DNA of 64,000 bases, taken from positions 1,550,001 through 1,614,000 of the forward strand of contig OZ005614.1 of NCBI GenBank assembly GCA_963930655.1, in the 5' to 3' direction. The notes under the pieces are model-generated. The model was not told the origin of the DNA, did no database searches, and worked only from the letters and a program-made list of their open reading frames with translations. Of the stretch, positions 38,101 through 53,100 are shown piece after piece. Each line of letters begins with the position of its first letter. Positions within the stretch are counted from its first letter, which is position 1. This DNA comes from Myrica gale. Its lineage: Eukaryota; Streptophyta; Magnoliopsida; Fagales; Myricaceae. Both the position numbers and the translations under genes were made by a program.

Positions 38101-41100
38101 CCTTGAGCTGCTCTTGGATGTTGGCTCCATTGACATTACTTTTGCTGATTCAAATGATTCTAGGAGATAACAAGTCATATTAGCGTAGAGAAAAACCCAG
38201 CAAAAGATAAAGTCACCCACGTTACCAGCAAATTCACCTTGAAAAGCCCCATAAGGTTTCAGTCGTTCAAGAACAAGAGCCAAAGCTGGTCCATGTATAT
38301 CTTTGACAATCTTTTCGATCTAAACAGACAATAATATCGAGAAAACATTCAACCACCAACCATAGCCAAGGTGAATTAGAAAAGGCACAGAATTTATAAA
38401 ACATACCGTTTCCTGTCCAGAAACTCTCAAAATTTCATTAATGCATGCCTCTGCTGCTTTTCGAACATCTGAAGATTTGTCCTAAGAAAGATACCACACA
38501 CATAATTTAAAGGGCAAAGGAATGGGACGAAGACACAAAAGAAATATATGTGCCAAACTTGGAAAAGAAAGGTAGGGCCAAGAAAATGGAAACTGCACTT
38601 TTCTGAATATATCCTTACTGTCATAGCAGAACAAGTTGGTTTCAACAGATGCACTGCATCAGAAAAATCCCCTAATCCAGAGAGTTGCCTTGACAACCAA
38701 TCAAAAAGATCCTTACGCCCTTCTGCCCCAAGCTTAGTGTCTGTTAATGCTGCTGCAACATAAGGAACCTACAAAAAAGTTCCTGTCACATCACCAAAGC
38801 AACAAACTTTTAAACCATCAGAAAACATAAACACTTACCATCTTATCGAGATGAACAGCACCAAGCCAAGAATCTAAAGTAGTCAAAGTGCATTCTCTCA
38901 TGTGCTTCTTATTGTCACTAATACATTTCACAACATCAGATAGAATGCCCTGCAATAAAAAAAAATCAGAATGACCAAGTTTCTCAAAAAAGAATAAATA
39001 TATATTACATTACAGTAATTGTTGAACAAGGGTACACAAACCTTGCTTGACTTTTCAACAGCTGGTCCCATTGCAGAGGCAACGCTGCCAATAGTTGTTA
39101 GCGTAGCCATGACTAAGTTTTTGTTGCTGTCACATAGCCGTCCTCTGAGAGCCCCAAATAATTCAACTGGCAGTCAAAAGGAAAAAAGAACGTTCAACAA
39201 ATCAACTATCTTTTCAAGCAAAAAAGTACGCAAGTTATTATAAAGGCATGAAGAGCAACATCAACTGCCTCTGACCCAAAACAGAGGAAGAGAGAGAGCA
39301 GAGCTCTCATTTGCTTTAAAAGCACTCGATCAGAATGCGCAAGGTATTGCACCTGTTCCAGTTGGTTGAATTCGCTTGTTAGCCTCTTCCAAAATCTTAT
39401 TGACAGCTTCAATTGACTCCAAACGAACCTGACATAATAGAATAGATTAGAATCCAACTGATACAAGTTACCGAATGTTTTCCTAAATCAGTTCTGAAAC
39501 AGTCACGGAAACCAGAAGAATAACAGAAACCAAATTGGTGTTGATATATAAAAAAATAGTAAAACCTTCCAGTCAGGACTTTCAAAGCTCTTCAGCAGAG
39601 TAGGGGTGATCTTTCCACTAATATCTTCACGTGGAAGGCTATCTAGCCCCCCAGCTGTCGCAGAGGAATTGGACTCTGATGCTCTAACAGCCCTCTTTGG
39701 AGCTGCAGAAGCACCCTGGAAGATGATATATGAGTACAATCAGTGCCAACAACAAGAGATACAGAGATGGAACTCTAAAACAAACTTAACATACCTCAAA
39801 GGGATTCTTTTCATACTCAGTATCGAGTGCACTAAGCAGTGCAGGTTTGACATCTGCAAGAAAACCTTTAATATCTGCAAAGGAGAATAATTTAGAACCT
39901 TCAGAAAAAAAAGGAGGCGGATGGATAGTTACAATGAAAGGATTAGTCACCTGGACCAACAAATTTATGTACAACACCCAAAAGCTTGATTGTAGCATTT
40001 CTTGTGGCAGCCGCACTAGACTGCAGTCCAGTTTCTTTACAGAAATCAACTAAATCCTGTAAAATTAAGGTAACCTTCACCTTAAATAACACAATTCTTA
40101 CTAAAAACCATATGAGACACAAAAGACTACAGGATAGAAATGAGAGAATAGAACTGAACACCTTAAGTTTCAAATGCAATACACCAAAGTCCTCAACTGC
40201 TGAAACCATCCACAATATTCCCTCACTGAGAACCTTGGGATTCTTGTGCTCCTTCATGATTTTGTAAAGCTACAAAAATAACAAATTTTGTAGTATTATC
40301 CAAGTCCATTGTCAAAAGAAATTATATGCAACTGAGCACAGAGCACCCTTTGCTTTGCTACAGTGGAGACTACAAATGCATGCTTCTACTCGAAAACCAA
40401 CGGAAGTTGTACAAAGTAGAAGTATACGTACTCTTTCAAAGACAAATCCAGGACCTACTGCCTCAGAGAAGGTAGTAAGGCATTTCATGGCGGGAGCACG
40501 GGTCTTGATATCTGCTACTCGTTCGCTTATACCTGCCAATCAGGCATAATAAATCCAGCTAAGGCCAACCGTAACTTGACAAGCAGTCATTCAGCCACAA
40601 GAAAAAACAGCATATTAAGCATACAAGCTGATATCAGGTACACTTTAGCAGAAATGCAACAAAGCCAACCATGAAGCCAGCTGTTAATGCAAAACATGGA
40701 AACAATACCCACCTAATAAGCAGAGTACTACACATTTCTTTGGAAATTTTGTCACTGTACAAGCTATGTAAGTGATAACTTCAATAACCTGTTGCTGAAC
40801 CTACATTGCTCAAATTAAATGCTTTAATATTTTTTGCACTAAGAAGGAAAAGGAAAGGAGATGAAGCTTTCAAAACAACAAAATCCAAACTCCTAATTAC
40901 CTGAACATTTTTTTCAGTCCAACCCGGCACGACACAGAGTAAACGAGTCAAAACTTCTGCTGACTTATCAAGGTCTTGTAAACCTTCCACTTGTTCTTTC
41001 AATGAGGAAATCGCTGCCACAAAAATTTTTTTTTGATAAGTAAGATAATCTTTATTAATAAACCAAAGTAGGAACAGTACAAAGAACTATACTGAAGCCT

Positions 41101-44100
41101 AAGCCAAGCAAGCTACAAAACTAAGGAAATCTGAAAAATCACAGAAACGAGAACTCAAAACAGCTGTAGCCCAAGAGAAAAGAGATCTCAACATCTTTCC
41201 CCTCAACCCCTCAACAGACGAAGAAGTGCTCTCAAAACATCTATCATTCCTCTCCCTCCAGAGGGTCCACCAAATGCACAAAGGGATCAAATTCCACACA
41301 ATCAGAGCATGAGGATCATCAAACTTCCTCTTCCAGCAAAACAACACATCAACCACCTGCAGAGGCATAACCCAACAATAATCCATAATCTTACACACAT
41401 GAGCCCATAAGTCCCTGGCCACCTCACAATGAAGAAAAAGGTGATTCACAGATTCTCCACTGCATCTACAAAGGAAACACCAATCCAATAAGCATAGACC
41501 CCGCCTCCTTAGATTGTCGATAGTCAGAACGCGGCCATGGGCAACCTCCCATGGTAACCAAAACTCAGGCAAGAACTTCAGTAGACAAAGTAGGAAAACC
41601 ATCACAGGTAGGTTATGGATGTCTTTAAGTACGTATCTTTCTATTCGTGTTTTCATTGTACCAGACAACCACCACAGTTTTCGGCCAATATCAAATCCTA
41701 CTGGAGCCCATAGCATGGACGAAGACCAATACGCAGGATAAAATGCCTCTATTTAGTCACAAACAGTAACTGGGAGGTGAAGAAGTCATCAATATTAATG
41801 CCAGTTTTAGTGCAAGAAGTTAAGACTTACATCACTTCTAAACAAGCAAAGGCACAAGGCAAGTATACTAGTTGCTTCTTAGGTTTTAATTTACAACACC
41901 TTGAACCCCAAATTAGAGTTCGAAAAATGGATAAAATTCCCAAGCCTTTAAAGGATAAAAGCAGGCAAACGTTTAATCTATGTCCAAGATAACATAACGT
42001 TATGGCTTGGGAGCTTTCAAATCAATGTCAACAGATACTAAACACTGATAACAGAAAACCTAACAGATATTAACACCTAATTTTCAACTTTCACAAAATC
42101 GCAAGACCAAAAAAACCCCAATTAATACTGTCTATGCTTTCACAATCAATGAGACTAACATAAGCAAATACCCACAAACACCCATATCTATGTCTGCATA
42201 CCTTTGCAATCTGTACTTTTTTGAAAATAAGACCATGACAACCACATCTATTATTTTCATACTTGAGATGTAAAGGATCTGAACTAGCTCAACAAGTTAC
42301 ATCGCCAAGATGTCCATGGTCAATTTTAAATGTTAGCTAAAAAAGAAAGTTCAGAAAAAGAAGATAACCAACCCTCAAGTCGTTCTTTCCAAACAGTACT
42401 CCTCAATTGAGAAACAGTCTCTGCCTGTAAAAGAGAACCTAATCTGCTTTCAATCTCTTCGAGGCTCATTTCTGCTGGCTGAAAATTTGTAAACCATTTA
42501 AAGGGGGTTAGCCAACAAGCTTCCAGGCGTAAATAAAGAGCAAAGTAGAGCTTGCAAAAACAAATCCTTCATGCACCTCAATTTCTTCAGGAGGCTCAAG
42601 TGGCTTTGAAGATTTCAGCTGTCCAGTTCCATCACCTTTCTTGTTGACACCCGATTTTACAGAGGCTGCCTTTTTTGTACTAGGCTGATAAGAAGTATAA
42701 CAAATCATAAAAGGAAATGCATAATGATACAAAGGAAATAAAGCACCAAGAAACATGAAGCAGCAGAAGAACTCACAGCTACCTGAACAGGCCTCCTCCC
42801 ACTAAGCATGCTAGCTGCTGACCTTCTCACAAACACATCTTCTGAAGTCTGCAGTGTAATCAAGTATGACAGCATAAGCTTGAAATCTAGAATAGGAAAA
42901 GATTTAATTTGAAGGATACACCAAACTTAAGACCTCGTAAGCAGGAAGTTATGTATCAAGAAGCCATCTTTGTATATAAACTTGGTTAGCAACTAGTTAG
43001 TTGATATAGTGCCCGAAATCAAAAAGGGATCGCAGTTGATATTCACTATTAGAATCCATAGAAACAAAGGTTTACACTGCAGAGGGAGAAATGATAAAGG
43101 TTTTGATAGTTTCCCCATTTGTTGGACATGTGGGGTACAAGGACCCATGGAACTAGTTAGGGTTTTCTGTAACGTGGTCTTTCATTTGTAGTCTATCAGT
43201 CTTTACTCATGCGGACAACAGTTTGCTTCTTGGCTTTGTCCTTGATTGAGCATTATGACCCCAAGCATAACAACAGCACCACACAATCGACAGGCCAAAC
43301 TCTTAGAATTTCAGTCTACACTTTATACACTTTTCACGCCTCCACCAAGCCTAGAAGTTCTGTCATTACAAACCCCAACACAACCCACTAAAGATTCAGG
43401 AAAAAACTGATCTCGGAACACTGATCAGCACTCAAAGAACTTGATCCCTGCTCTATTTAGATCCCCAAGTCATGCCTTTTTGAACATCTTTCAAAACCCA
43501 AAACCAACAACTTTTCCTAGTCATTCCTAGCTCTTAAACCATCCTGTTGATGCTCTTAAAACTCCTGAACTAATATCTTCTCGATTCAAGCTTATATTCT
43601 TTAAGAAAAACAGGCATTCATCCCATTCCCGGTCTGCAATAACTACATAAAACTTCTTTCTCACAAATCCCACAAGCCTTAGGCATGCCTATGTAGACCT
43701 ATGTAGATCATAGTAAGATTCATGAGTTCCACTTTTGTATCCCCCTCAGTTAACTTTAAGTGCAATGCAGTCAATGCACGTACCAGAAGTAATACACATC
43801 TTGAACCAAAATACAAGAAATGACAGAACAAAGACATAATTGTCGAAGTACCACATGTAAGAAGCATCAAATATACATAGCAAGAAACTTAACCCAGGGA
43901 GGGGTAAAAAATTGAAGCTCTAAGCATCAACTCACCTCCAAAGAAGGCACATTCCCACCAGAAGCTTGGACTGTGACTGGCATACCATAAAATGTAAGGA
44001 ACAAGGATAAAAAAAACTCCAAAGATGAACAATGAACTCAATTGATGTTCGCTCGAAAGTACCAATATTAAACAAACCTGAACTTGAAGCAGTGGATGTA

Positions 44101-47100
44101 CTGACTTCAGAACCCATAATCATCTCAGAGAGCTTCTTTCTCCGAACATCGTCAAGTTTTTCCAATGACCTCTCCAAAGGCCTCATGCCTACCAACTAAA
44201 AACAAATGAAAAAAGTGAAGTTGAGAATAAAAAAAGTCATATATTAACTGTTATTTGATAAAGCTCGAATTAATAACTGTCAAAAGGTTGTGAGTACTAC
44301 CTTAGCTATTGCTGACAAGGCTGAAAAGGCTGCATCTCTCACTTCAGGGGTCCCATCATTGAGGCACTACATGAACAAAATCATTCCATCCTCAGACATA
44401 TGCAAAGGAGAAACTAGAATATAGTTGTCGTTAGTCTCAAATGAACCAAATCTACACAACAATACATCGACATCTAACTAGGAAAAGCATTACCACAATC
44501 ATACACTCCAAAAATTAAAAAATTATAATTAATACCATGTTCCAAGAAGAGAGAGAGTCCCTGTATCAGACAAGGGTGGAAGTACCTTCACACAGTATAC
44601 CCTGTACTACATCTATGCCACGTCTTCAATAAACTCAATATTTTCAAATTTTCCAATTACAATGTTGAATTTTTTCCTTCAGATCGATCAAGACTTTTTC
44701 TATAATTTGAATAATTGGATTTTAGGTCACCCATATATATTGAAGTAAATACCTGCGCTACAATCATATGACATGTAGTGTAAGCAGAAATGATTTCAAA
44801 TCAGACAACTATTCACCTATTTTAAACTACAATACTATAAGAGATGGACAATAAATATTTCTCTAATTTTATTTGATAATAAGTATATGAAGATGCCATA
44901 AGTAAGCCACAAAACTAGACTGCAGTAAAAGAAATAATGCAGCATACATTGCTTTCTCTTTATCTTGGGTAATCACAAATTTTCATTCAAAGCCACAATA
45001 TACCTTTATGTACTTGTATTTATTTTTTTTATCTCCATTTGAGTTAACTCCATTTTCCCCTACACATTAATACTAAAATGGAGCGTAAGCCCAGTTTTTC
45101 GAAGAACACCAAATCGTATCAAAGTAGCACCCAACCAAAATTTATAGGTGTAAGTGAGAATGAGAAGAACACCAAATTGTACCAAAGTAGCACCCAGTCA
45201 AAATTTATACGTGTAAGTGAAAATGGATGGTAGTTCTAGGAGGGAAAATGTAATTAATCTTCCTGTTTATAATGTCAAATTTTCAGCCTGTTTGATTTAA
45301 AAAACGCTTCAAAACGAATTGCATACTTATATTCCATACAGTTCATGCCCCATCCCATATATCACTTACTAGGCCTAGACATTGAGAATGCATAAAACCT
45401 CTTCATACATTTCAAGTCGGTACGATACATGTTAGATGTGTTTAATCAAGGTTGAAGTACTAAAAGTCTACAAATTTTTGCCCAGATAAAGACCAAAAGG
45501 AACTTACCTCCATGAGGATGGGTACATAATCCTTATGTATCTTCAAAACAGCGGCTTTGTTGCTTGTTTCAATACAAAATGTGACCCAGTTCAAAGTTAA
45601 TGAGCGGACAAGAGGAACTTTGTTCTTCACCGCACTCTTAATGTCTGCAAGAGATAGAATTCACTTAAATCAGCGATTGCAACCTACCATGTGTCAAAAA
45701 TGGAAGATATAATAATAAACAAAGTATGCCATTCTACCACCTGCTAAAACACTAAACTCTAGATTTTCCTTTTTCCTTTTATGAGCAACTTGCAGAGTCC
45801 AACAAGTAGTAAAATGTGGAAACGTATGAAAAAGCACATAAAGAAAATCAAAATATAGGAATCCATGCAGCTGGAATTATTGAAAGTGATTTTTGAAGTA
45901 GAAATAAAACCTACCTTCGACAATATCAACAAGATTTAAGCATCCAGCCTTGTACATGGCTTGGAGAGTTTGAGTAAGGGATTCCAACAATGTAGGTTTT
46001 TTCTCTTTCAATTTTTCCTATTCAAGAAGAAACTTGTTATACAAGCAGAATTCAAATGTCAATAGCTACTCTTTTTCAAGCAAAGTAGCAAAGGCTAATG
46101 ATTCAGTTTGTTAATTGGATTCACAAAAACCTCAATATACGATCAGCATAAAATGATTACTTGGAGAGATTAGGATGGCAAACAAATTCTCAAAACATCA
46201 ATGGACATATGTTCCTCAAATAGAAGTTTTTTTTTCGTTAGGAGCTGCAAAATTCAAATTCCAATTTGATGACGACAGATGTGCATTCTATAATCAATTC
46301 ATAAATAATAGTCAGCAAAGGCAATAGTATAGGCAGCGTCAAATGCACATGAAATGGATAAGTTCCAAGTATGTGAAGGGGGAGTAGCTCCAAAGTTATA
46401 GCCATGCAAAATTCATTACGATGTCAAGGGAGCAACAGATGGACTCGTGGCTAGGAAATGTTTTGAACACAAATCTCTGAAAAAAACTACCACCAAAGTT
46501 AACACAAGAACAACTCTATCCATAAATCACTTTCACTTGGACATCAAAATATCAGGGACATTTGGCTACAACCTAGTTATGCAGTATAATCAGGGGCTAC
46601 ATTTCTTTCATAATAAAGTACCTACGTTTGCTTAGTGAAAGTGTGGAACACCCTCTGCTATCATTCCATATTATTCGTTTCACAAAAACTATTTTCATTT
46701 GCAAAAACCAAACAAAGATGGAAACTAAAGATTTTCAATAACCAAAGACACCATTGGTTTGCCCTCACCAATATATATGCAACCACAAGATGACACAGAA
46801 TTATAGACCAACAGGGAGATTTTTTTTTTTTGATGAGCAAGACAATTTTATTAGAAAAGAGACAACAGTACAAGGGGCTATACCGAAGCCACTAGTTCAA
46901 ACAAGCAAGAAAACTGAGAAAATATCAAAATCAACAAAGGGGTCATCCAACCAAGCATCAGCCCAACAGAAAAGAGAAAATAACATAGAACCCTGCAACT
47001 TGACTAGAGAGCAAGAACGACTCTCAAAGCATCTATTGTTCCTCTCCCTCCAAAGGCTCCACCAAATACAAGTGGGAATCATCCTCCAAATAGCCTTAGC

Positions 47101-50100
47101 GAAAGGGTTAGAGAACTTCCTGTCCCAACTCAATATCACATTCACCACTTTCTCAGGCATCACCCAACTATAATTAATAATACTGAGAATATGGTTCCAT
47201 AGCCCTCGCGCCAGGGAGCAATGAAGAAGCAAATGAGCAACCGACTCTCCATCACACCGACAAAGATAACACCAATCAGCAATATACATTCCCCTTCTCC
47301 GTAGATTATCAGTAGTAAGGATCCGCCCAAACGAAGCCTTCTAAATGAAAAATGAGACTCTAGAGGGACATCTCGTCCTCCACACACCTTTCCAAGGAAA
47401 AGGCAAATCATTACCACCAGCAATACAAGCATACATGGATCTCACCGAAAAAATCTCATCCTTAGACTCCTTCCAACACAAAGTGTCATCCACACCTCTC
47501 CTAATAACCAACCCATACAAAAGGGAATAAAAAGCTGAAAAGTCCTCCAACTCCCAATCGTTAGCAGATCTAACGAAAGCAACACTCCACACCACAGACC
47601 CATTGTTCCCCGTCATGCACTCCTCCACCAAAGCCTCATTGTGACGAGCCAACGAGAAGACAACCGGAAACACACAAGATAACGGTCTATCGCCACACCA
47701 CACGTCATGCCAAAAGCTGGCCCTATCTCCGTGACCCACCATAAATCCGATAGGATTACTAAAAACCTCCCAACCTCTACTAATGAAACGCCACAAACTA
47801 ACACCATAAGGTCCCCGACAAGGGGGAGTCCTCCAACCACCCAAAGAACACTCATACTTCGCTTCTATAACCATCCTCCAAAGTCTGTCCCGCTCAAGAG
47901 CAAAGCGTCAAAGCCACTTGGAGAAGAGAACCTTGTTGAAAGCAACAATACCCGAAGCCCCAACCCCCCATGCTGAACAGGTGAACACACCAAAGGCCAC
48001 TTCACAAGATGAAGCTTATGCACACTGCCATCACAACCCCAAATGAAGTCCCTCTGAATTTTTTCCAACCGATTAGTCACCCCAACCGGAATAGGGAACA
48101 GAGAAAGGAAATAAGTAGGGAGACAAGATAGAGTAGACTTTATGAGAGTGAGTCTACCCCCTTTAGACAAATATAATCTCTTCCAGCCCGCCAATCTCCT
48201 CTCCATCTGCTCAAGAATGTCATCCCAAATATGATCACATTTGAAACTAGCGCCCAACGGAAGACCAAGATATTTCATAGGCAACGATGATACACCACAC
48301 CCCATAATATCAGCAAGCTCCTGAGTGTTAAGAACATTACCAATGGGAAGAACCTGGGACTTAGACAAATTAATCTTAAGTCCAGAAACCGCCTCAAAGC
48401 ATAAAAGGAGGCATCGAAGAGTCCGAAACTGATTCACATCCGCCCCGCACAAGACCAAGGTGTCATCCGCAAAAAGCAAGTGAGAGATGTACACACACCC
48501 CCCGGGGCCACCACCCACCACGAATATCAGAAGAAGATAACACGCACACAATAATCCATTCCTATCATTTCATTTGTTCCGTCATATATAGTGCATAATT
48601 GTACTTACAAGTAAAACTGGCAATAAGAAGCGTGAACTCCCAGAAAAATGCACTCTTAGACCCCTGGCAAGATTGCCGATGGCTTGGATGGCTTCAACTG
48701 CAACAGCTATGTTCACATCCGTAATAAGCTGCACGCAAAAATAATCAGCACAACTCTTACATGGAAAACCAATTATAAGCTGTATCAGTAGCAGGTCAGC
48801 AATAAACCATTTAGAGAAAAGACACCATAAGAGACCATGAGAAGAGCATATCGACAAGCCCACTGTGAGCTCCAGCAAGTCTAATATACACTAAAAAGAT
48901 CAGACAAACTTCAAACCCTTAGAACAACATCTGTCCCACCCAAGACATAGAAAGTGTTCTTTCACGACTTATATCCATACTCAGAATCCCCTTTGTGGTA
49001 CATGGATCTCCTAACCTTGGTTGTAGAATAGCATTCCCTTTTCACATTGAAATAGGAACAACTATAGCAATTTAATTTTAAGGCTGGCCTAAAGGTAGGG
49101 CAGCCCAAAACACCTAAAGGATTAAGAAGATATTAGCAAGGATCACCAATGACATGCACAAAAGGGTGCGCTTCTCTATCTGAAAGTAAGGTTCACAAAT
49201 GCTATGCGCACAATGAGGTGCACACACAAAGAGAGAGGTCCACACGACTTACCAAGAAAAGACATGCACAAGTCCTAATGCATACACCTCGCATGACCCA
49301 TACACGTCTACATTGAAAAATTTTAATTGCCATCCAAAATAATTTTTCAGATATAATCCTTTTCAATATGTTTTTAATTTAATTGGAATTAAGGCATGTT
49401 TGCACTTATAAATTTTTAGAAAAAATTGGTGATGTTGTGAAAATTGAGGTAGATTAGAGTTTTATTGGGTATTGAGTGTGATTTTCACACTAAATCATTC
49501 AATTTGAAAGGGTTTTACAAAGTTCCAACAAAAGAAATAGCGGAATAGAACTGTGAAGAAGTAGGGAAATTTTTGAAATATGTTTGAGAGATGTTGAAAT
49601 TTTTTGGAAATTTATAGGAGTTGGTGAAAAAGTGAAGAGAGAGATTATTTGAGTACTTTTTTATGTTTATTATGATGGAAGGAGATGATTTGATAGGGAG
49701 AGGGAGATAATTTTGAAGTATATTATATTATTTTTAAAATTTCGGAATTAAAGAGAGAGAGAGAGAGAGAGAATTGGTGTGCGCCCTTTATTTTGTGAAA
49801 ATTCAAAAAGCTAAAAATTTTGAGACAAAAATTCATGTTTGCATCTAAAATTTCTAAAAATCTCAATTTGTTTTACAAAATCTGGCTTTGCAAACATGCC
49901 CTTAGTTAACTGAACAATGGTTGTGAATTCATAACTACAGAAAATATTTGATATCGTTACATAGATTCATTATTGCTGATATTTTTGTTATGCATGCCAA
50001 TATACTTTGAAAGCTTTCAACAATTATAGGTATCTGTTCCTTTCACACTAATAGAATGTGTAAATGCAAAGATTTACATGTAAAAGCAACTTAAGGAAAG

Positions 50101-53100
50101 GCTTGGTTAATCTTTATTCATATTATCTTGCGTAAACCACCACCCAACTTCAAATCAAATATATGTTCACCAAAAGCTGTAATCCCATCAGAGCCATACA
50201 AGAGATGCGGAAATAAAGAACTTCCAGGATGTAGGCATTCAAGATGTTTTCCAAACTACTGTCAGGCCCTCATTAATTCCAAATACAAGTCACAAAAATA
50301 ACAGGATAAGAAGCTTACGCACAAAAAGATACAGCTAATTTTGTCATTACTTTACTTCAACACCGTGCTTCTCATACACATACCCATCCACAATTTCAAA
50401 AATCCTTGTTGGATGTCATGCAATAAAGTAACCATATTTGAATCCCAAAGAGGATACAAGAAGCAATCTTGAACTGAGTAAAACTGAAGATTTAGATTGC
50501 TCCAGTTAAATAATTATAACACACCTTCTTCAATGTTCGACAAACTTCCGAAAAATCACCAGGCGCTATTCTTTTTGTGGAGGCAAGTTTGGTTAGCTCT
50601 GCTACAGCCTCCTTACGTTCTGACCATTTGGAAGCTTTCTGAAACATAGATAAAAACATTACTTGCATGAGTTGATGACAACGAAAGACTCAAGTCCAGG
50701 AACTAGCCCAACAAAATAAGGTATACTTCTCAAAAAGAAAAAATGCAGATACAGATAGAATGCTAACCACTCCCTCCCAGAATCCAGACTTCTCAAGAGG
50801 AGTCAATATGTCAACTGGATCAACAAGCTCATACTCATCTATTTCCTGAGGAGCTGTTAACCAAGATATATCAGGAACAGTGATAGCTCAGAAATATAGC
50901 TATGGCTTAGCCTTTTTTAACTAGAAAGCACATGCAAGGATCCAGTGTATACCATCAGTTGAAGATTCTTCAGTAGGAACCAGACCCACAACTTCAGAAA
51001 TGGCTTCTTGTTCTGGCTCTTTGTCTTGCTCAGATCTAATAAACATACGACCATTAATTCCACCCATAAGAAGAAATCACCAACAAATATGCACACTGCA
51101 ACTTTTGGATCAACCCTAAAAGGACTGATAATGCGATCAAATAATGCATAGATGATTCTCTGTTGAACAGACTTTCAACACAAGCAGTAGTAAACGGCAT
51201 GTCTTGAAAGAGTATTGAGAATACATGAAAGCTCTTCTATCTTTTCTTTTGATTCAATCTAACATCGAAAAAACATTGAAGCACAAGGGAAAATTGTGTA
51301 CTTCATCTTGATAGACAGCGATTTTAACCTAGGGCATAACAGAAGGGAAATTAGATTGCCACAGTTCAGGAATCTCTTTGCTCAAAGACTTGAAACTTTT
51401 AAACTTTGAGAAGGATCTAAAGACACGGACATCAGGCCACGATTTGAAACCGGCTCAACGGCAACGTGTTAATCAAAAAGGAACCCCCCCTCCCCCTCTT
51501 CTCTTTCCCAAAAAAAGAAAAAGAAAAAATAAACAAATGTCACAGAGAGCCAATGTCAAATAAGAGAAATATAACAGATGAAAAGAGAACAGAGCTACGA
51601 ACAAAATGGAGTCCATAAGTAGAAAGAGCATGGAGCCCTTTAATGTACCGCGCGCACATATTAAAGCTACAGGGCAGATGTGTTTTAACACGATAAGCAA
51701 CTGCTGCCAATGAGCCCACCGGATCATGATGCAGATACATACAACTAGAGATTAAACACCTGCTTCTCCATTAGAAGGACATTCACCTTATTTTGCGAGA
51801 TGGTTTAGCTGTTCCAGTAACATTCACAAGCTCAGCCTCCAGCTCTTTTTTCTTCCAACCCAGAAAAAGAAAAAGAAAAAAAGTAAAGTTATTTTACAGT
51901 TTTCCAGACAATAGGAACCACATAGACAACCAATGATACAAACGAAGAAGAGACATACACAAGCTACAAATCTAAAGGACAAGGAAAAATGCACATAGCC
52001 CTATATATAGAAACATAATATATCATACCATTGTATCCCGCATTTTCTCAAAGAGTAGTGACTTTACAGGGTCCTTCCCAATCCAACGACAAAGCTCAAG
52101 AGTCAATCCTTTAGAAGATGCACGAACATTTTGATCTTGATGGTCAAAGAGTTCAGGAAGCATCTTAAGAATTCTTTTCGGGGGAACAATTTTTGCTCCA
52201 AACTCACTATAAAAATATAAGAGAAACAACAATAGATATATATTAGAAAAATAGAGGACCTCAAGCAATTGCTGTGTAAGTAACCATACAAACACAACTC
52301 ATCTCCATGGGATAGAACCCATAACCTCACTCTCCATCCCTTGCTAGGTGGGAGGAGATGCCAAAGAACTAATGCAATCGGTGAAATGAAACTTCGTATG
52401 CAAACCTTAGGGCTTGAAACATGACATCAATTGCAGGCACTACGGCTTTGGCAACTTTGTTCTTTATTGCTTTCTCCATTGTATCCTACAATTACCATGA
52501 ACCTTAAGCCCACAAACAAAAGTTTACCGATTCAAGGAAAGCAGAGGAATATATTTTCTCAGAACTATATGCAAATGTATCCAACATGTGGAAACACTGA
52601 GTGGTGGCTACTTGATAAATATTCACAAATTATGAACTGTCCAAATATAAAGAATAATATTTGTAAGATGCATTCAAGGTGTATACAGTATTGGGTATTG
52701 GTTTAAAACTCTGCTCCTCCCCACATCCCAACCAAAAAATTTGTTTAAAAGAAAAAAATGCTAGAAAAAATACCTTGAACTTCCAAAACAGTCAGCTTAA
52801 TAACTCCCTTGTATTTCAAGTGCAAGAGGACCTCCAAATCAGCAATATATAAATATGTATCTTGAAAATAATGTTTTATTAGGACAAATATACCCATCAT
52901 AAATCCACAATGCATGAACACTGAATTAGTTCTGTCAAATTAACAGAGAGCCCAATGGTGCATTCCAATAACAAGCATTGCATACAATGGTGTGTATGCA
53001 ATTTTCTTTTCTTCCCAGTTACTGAATTCTGTTCATATATCATTATAAATTCACCGAAAAAAATGCTTCTGAGGAAATATAATCCCTATGTTTTTCCTTC

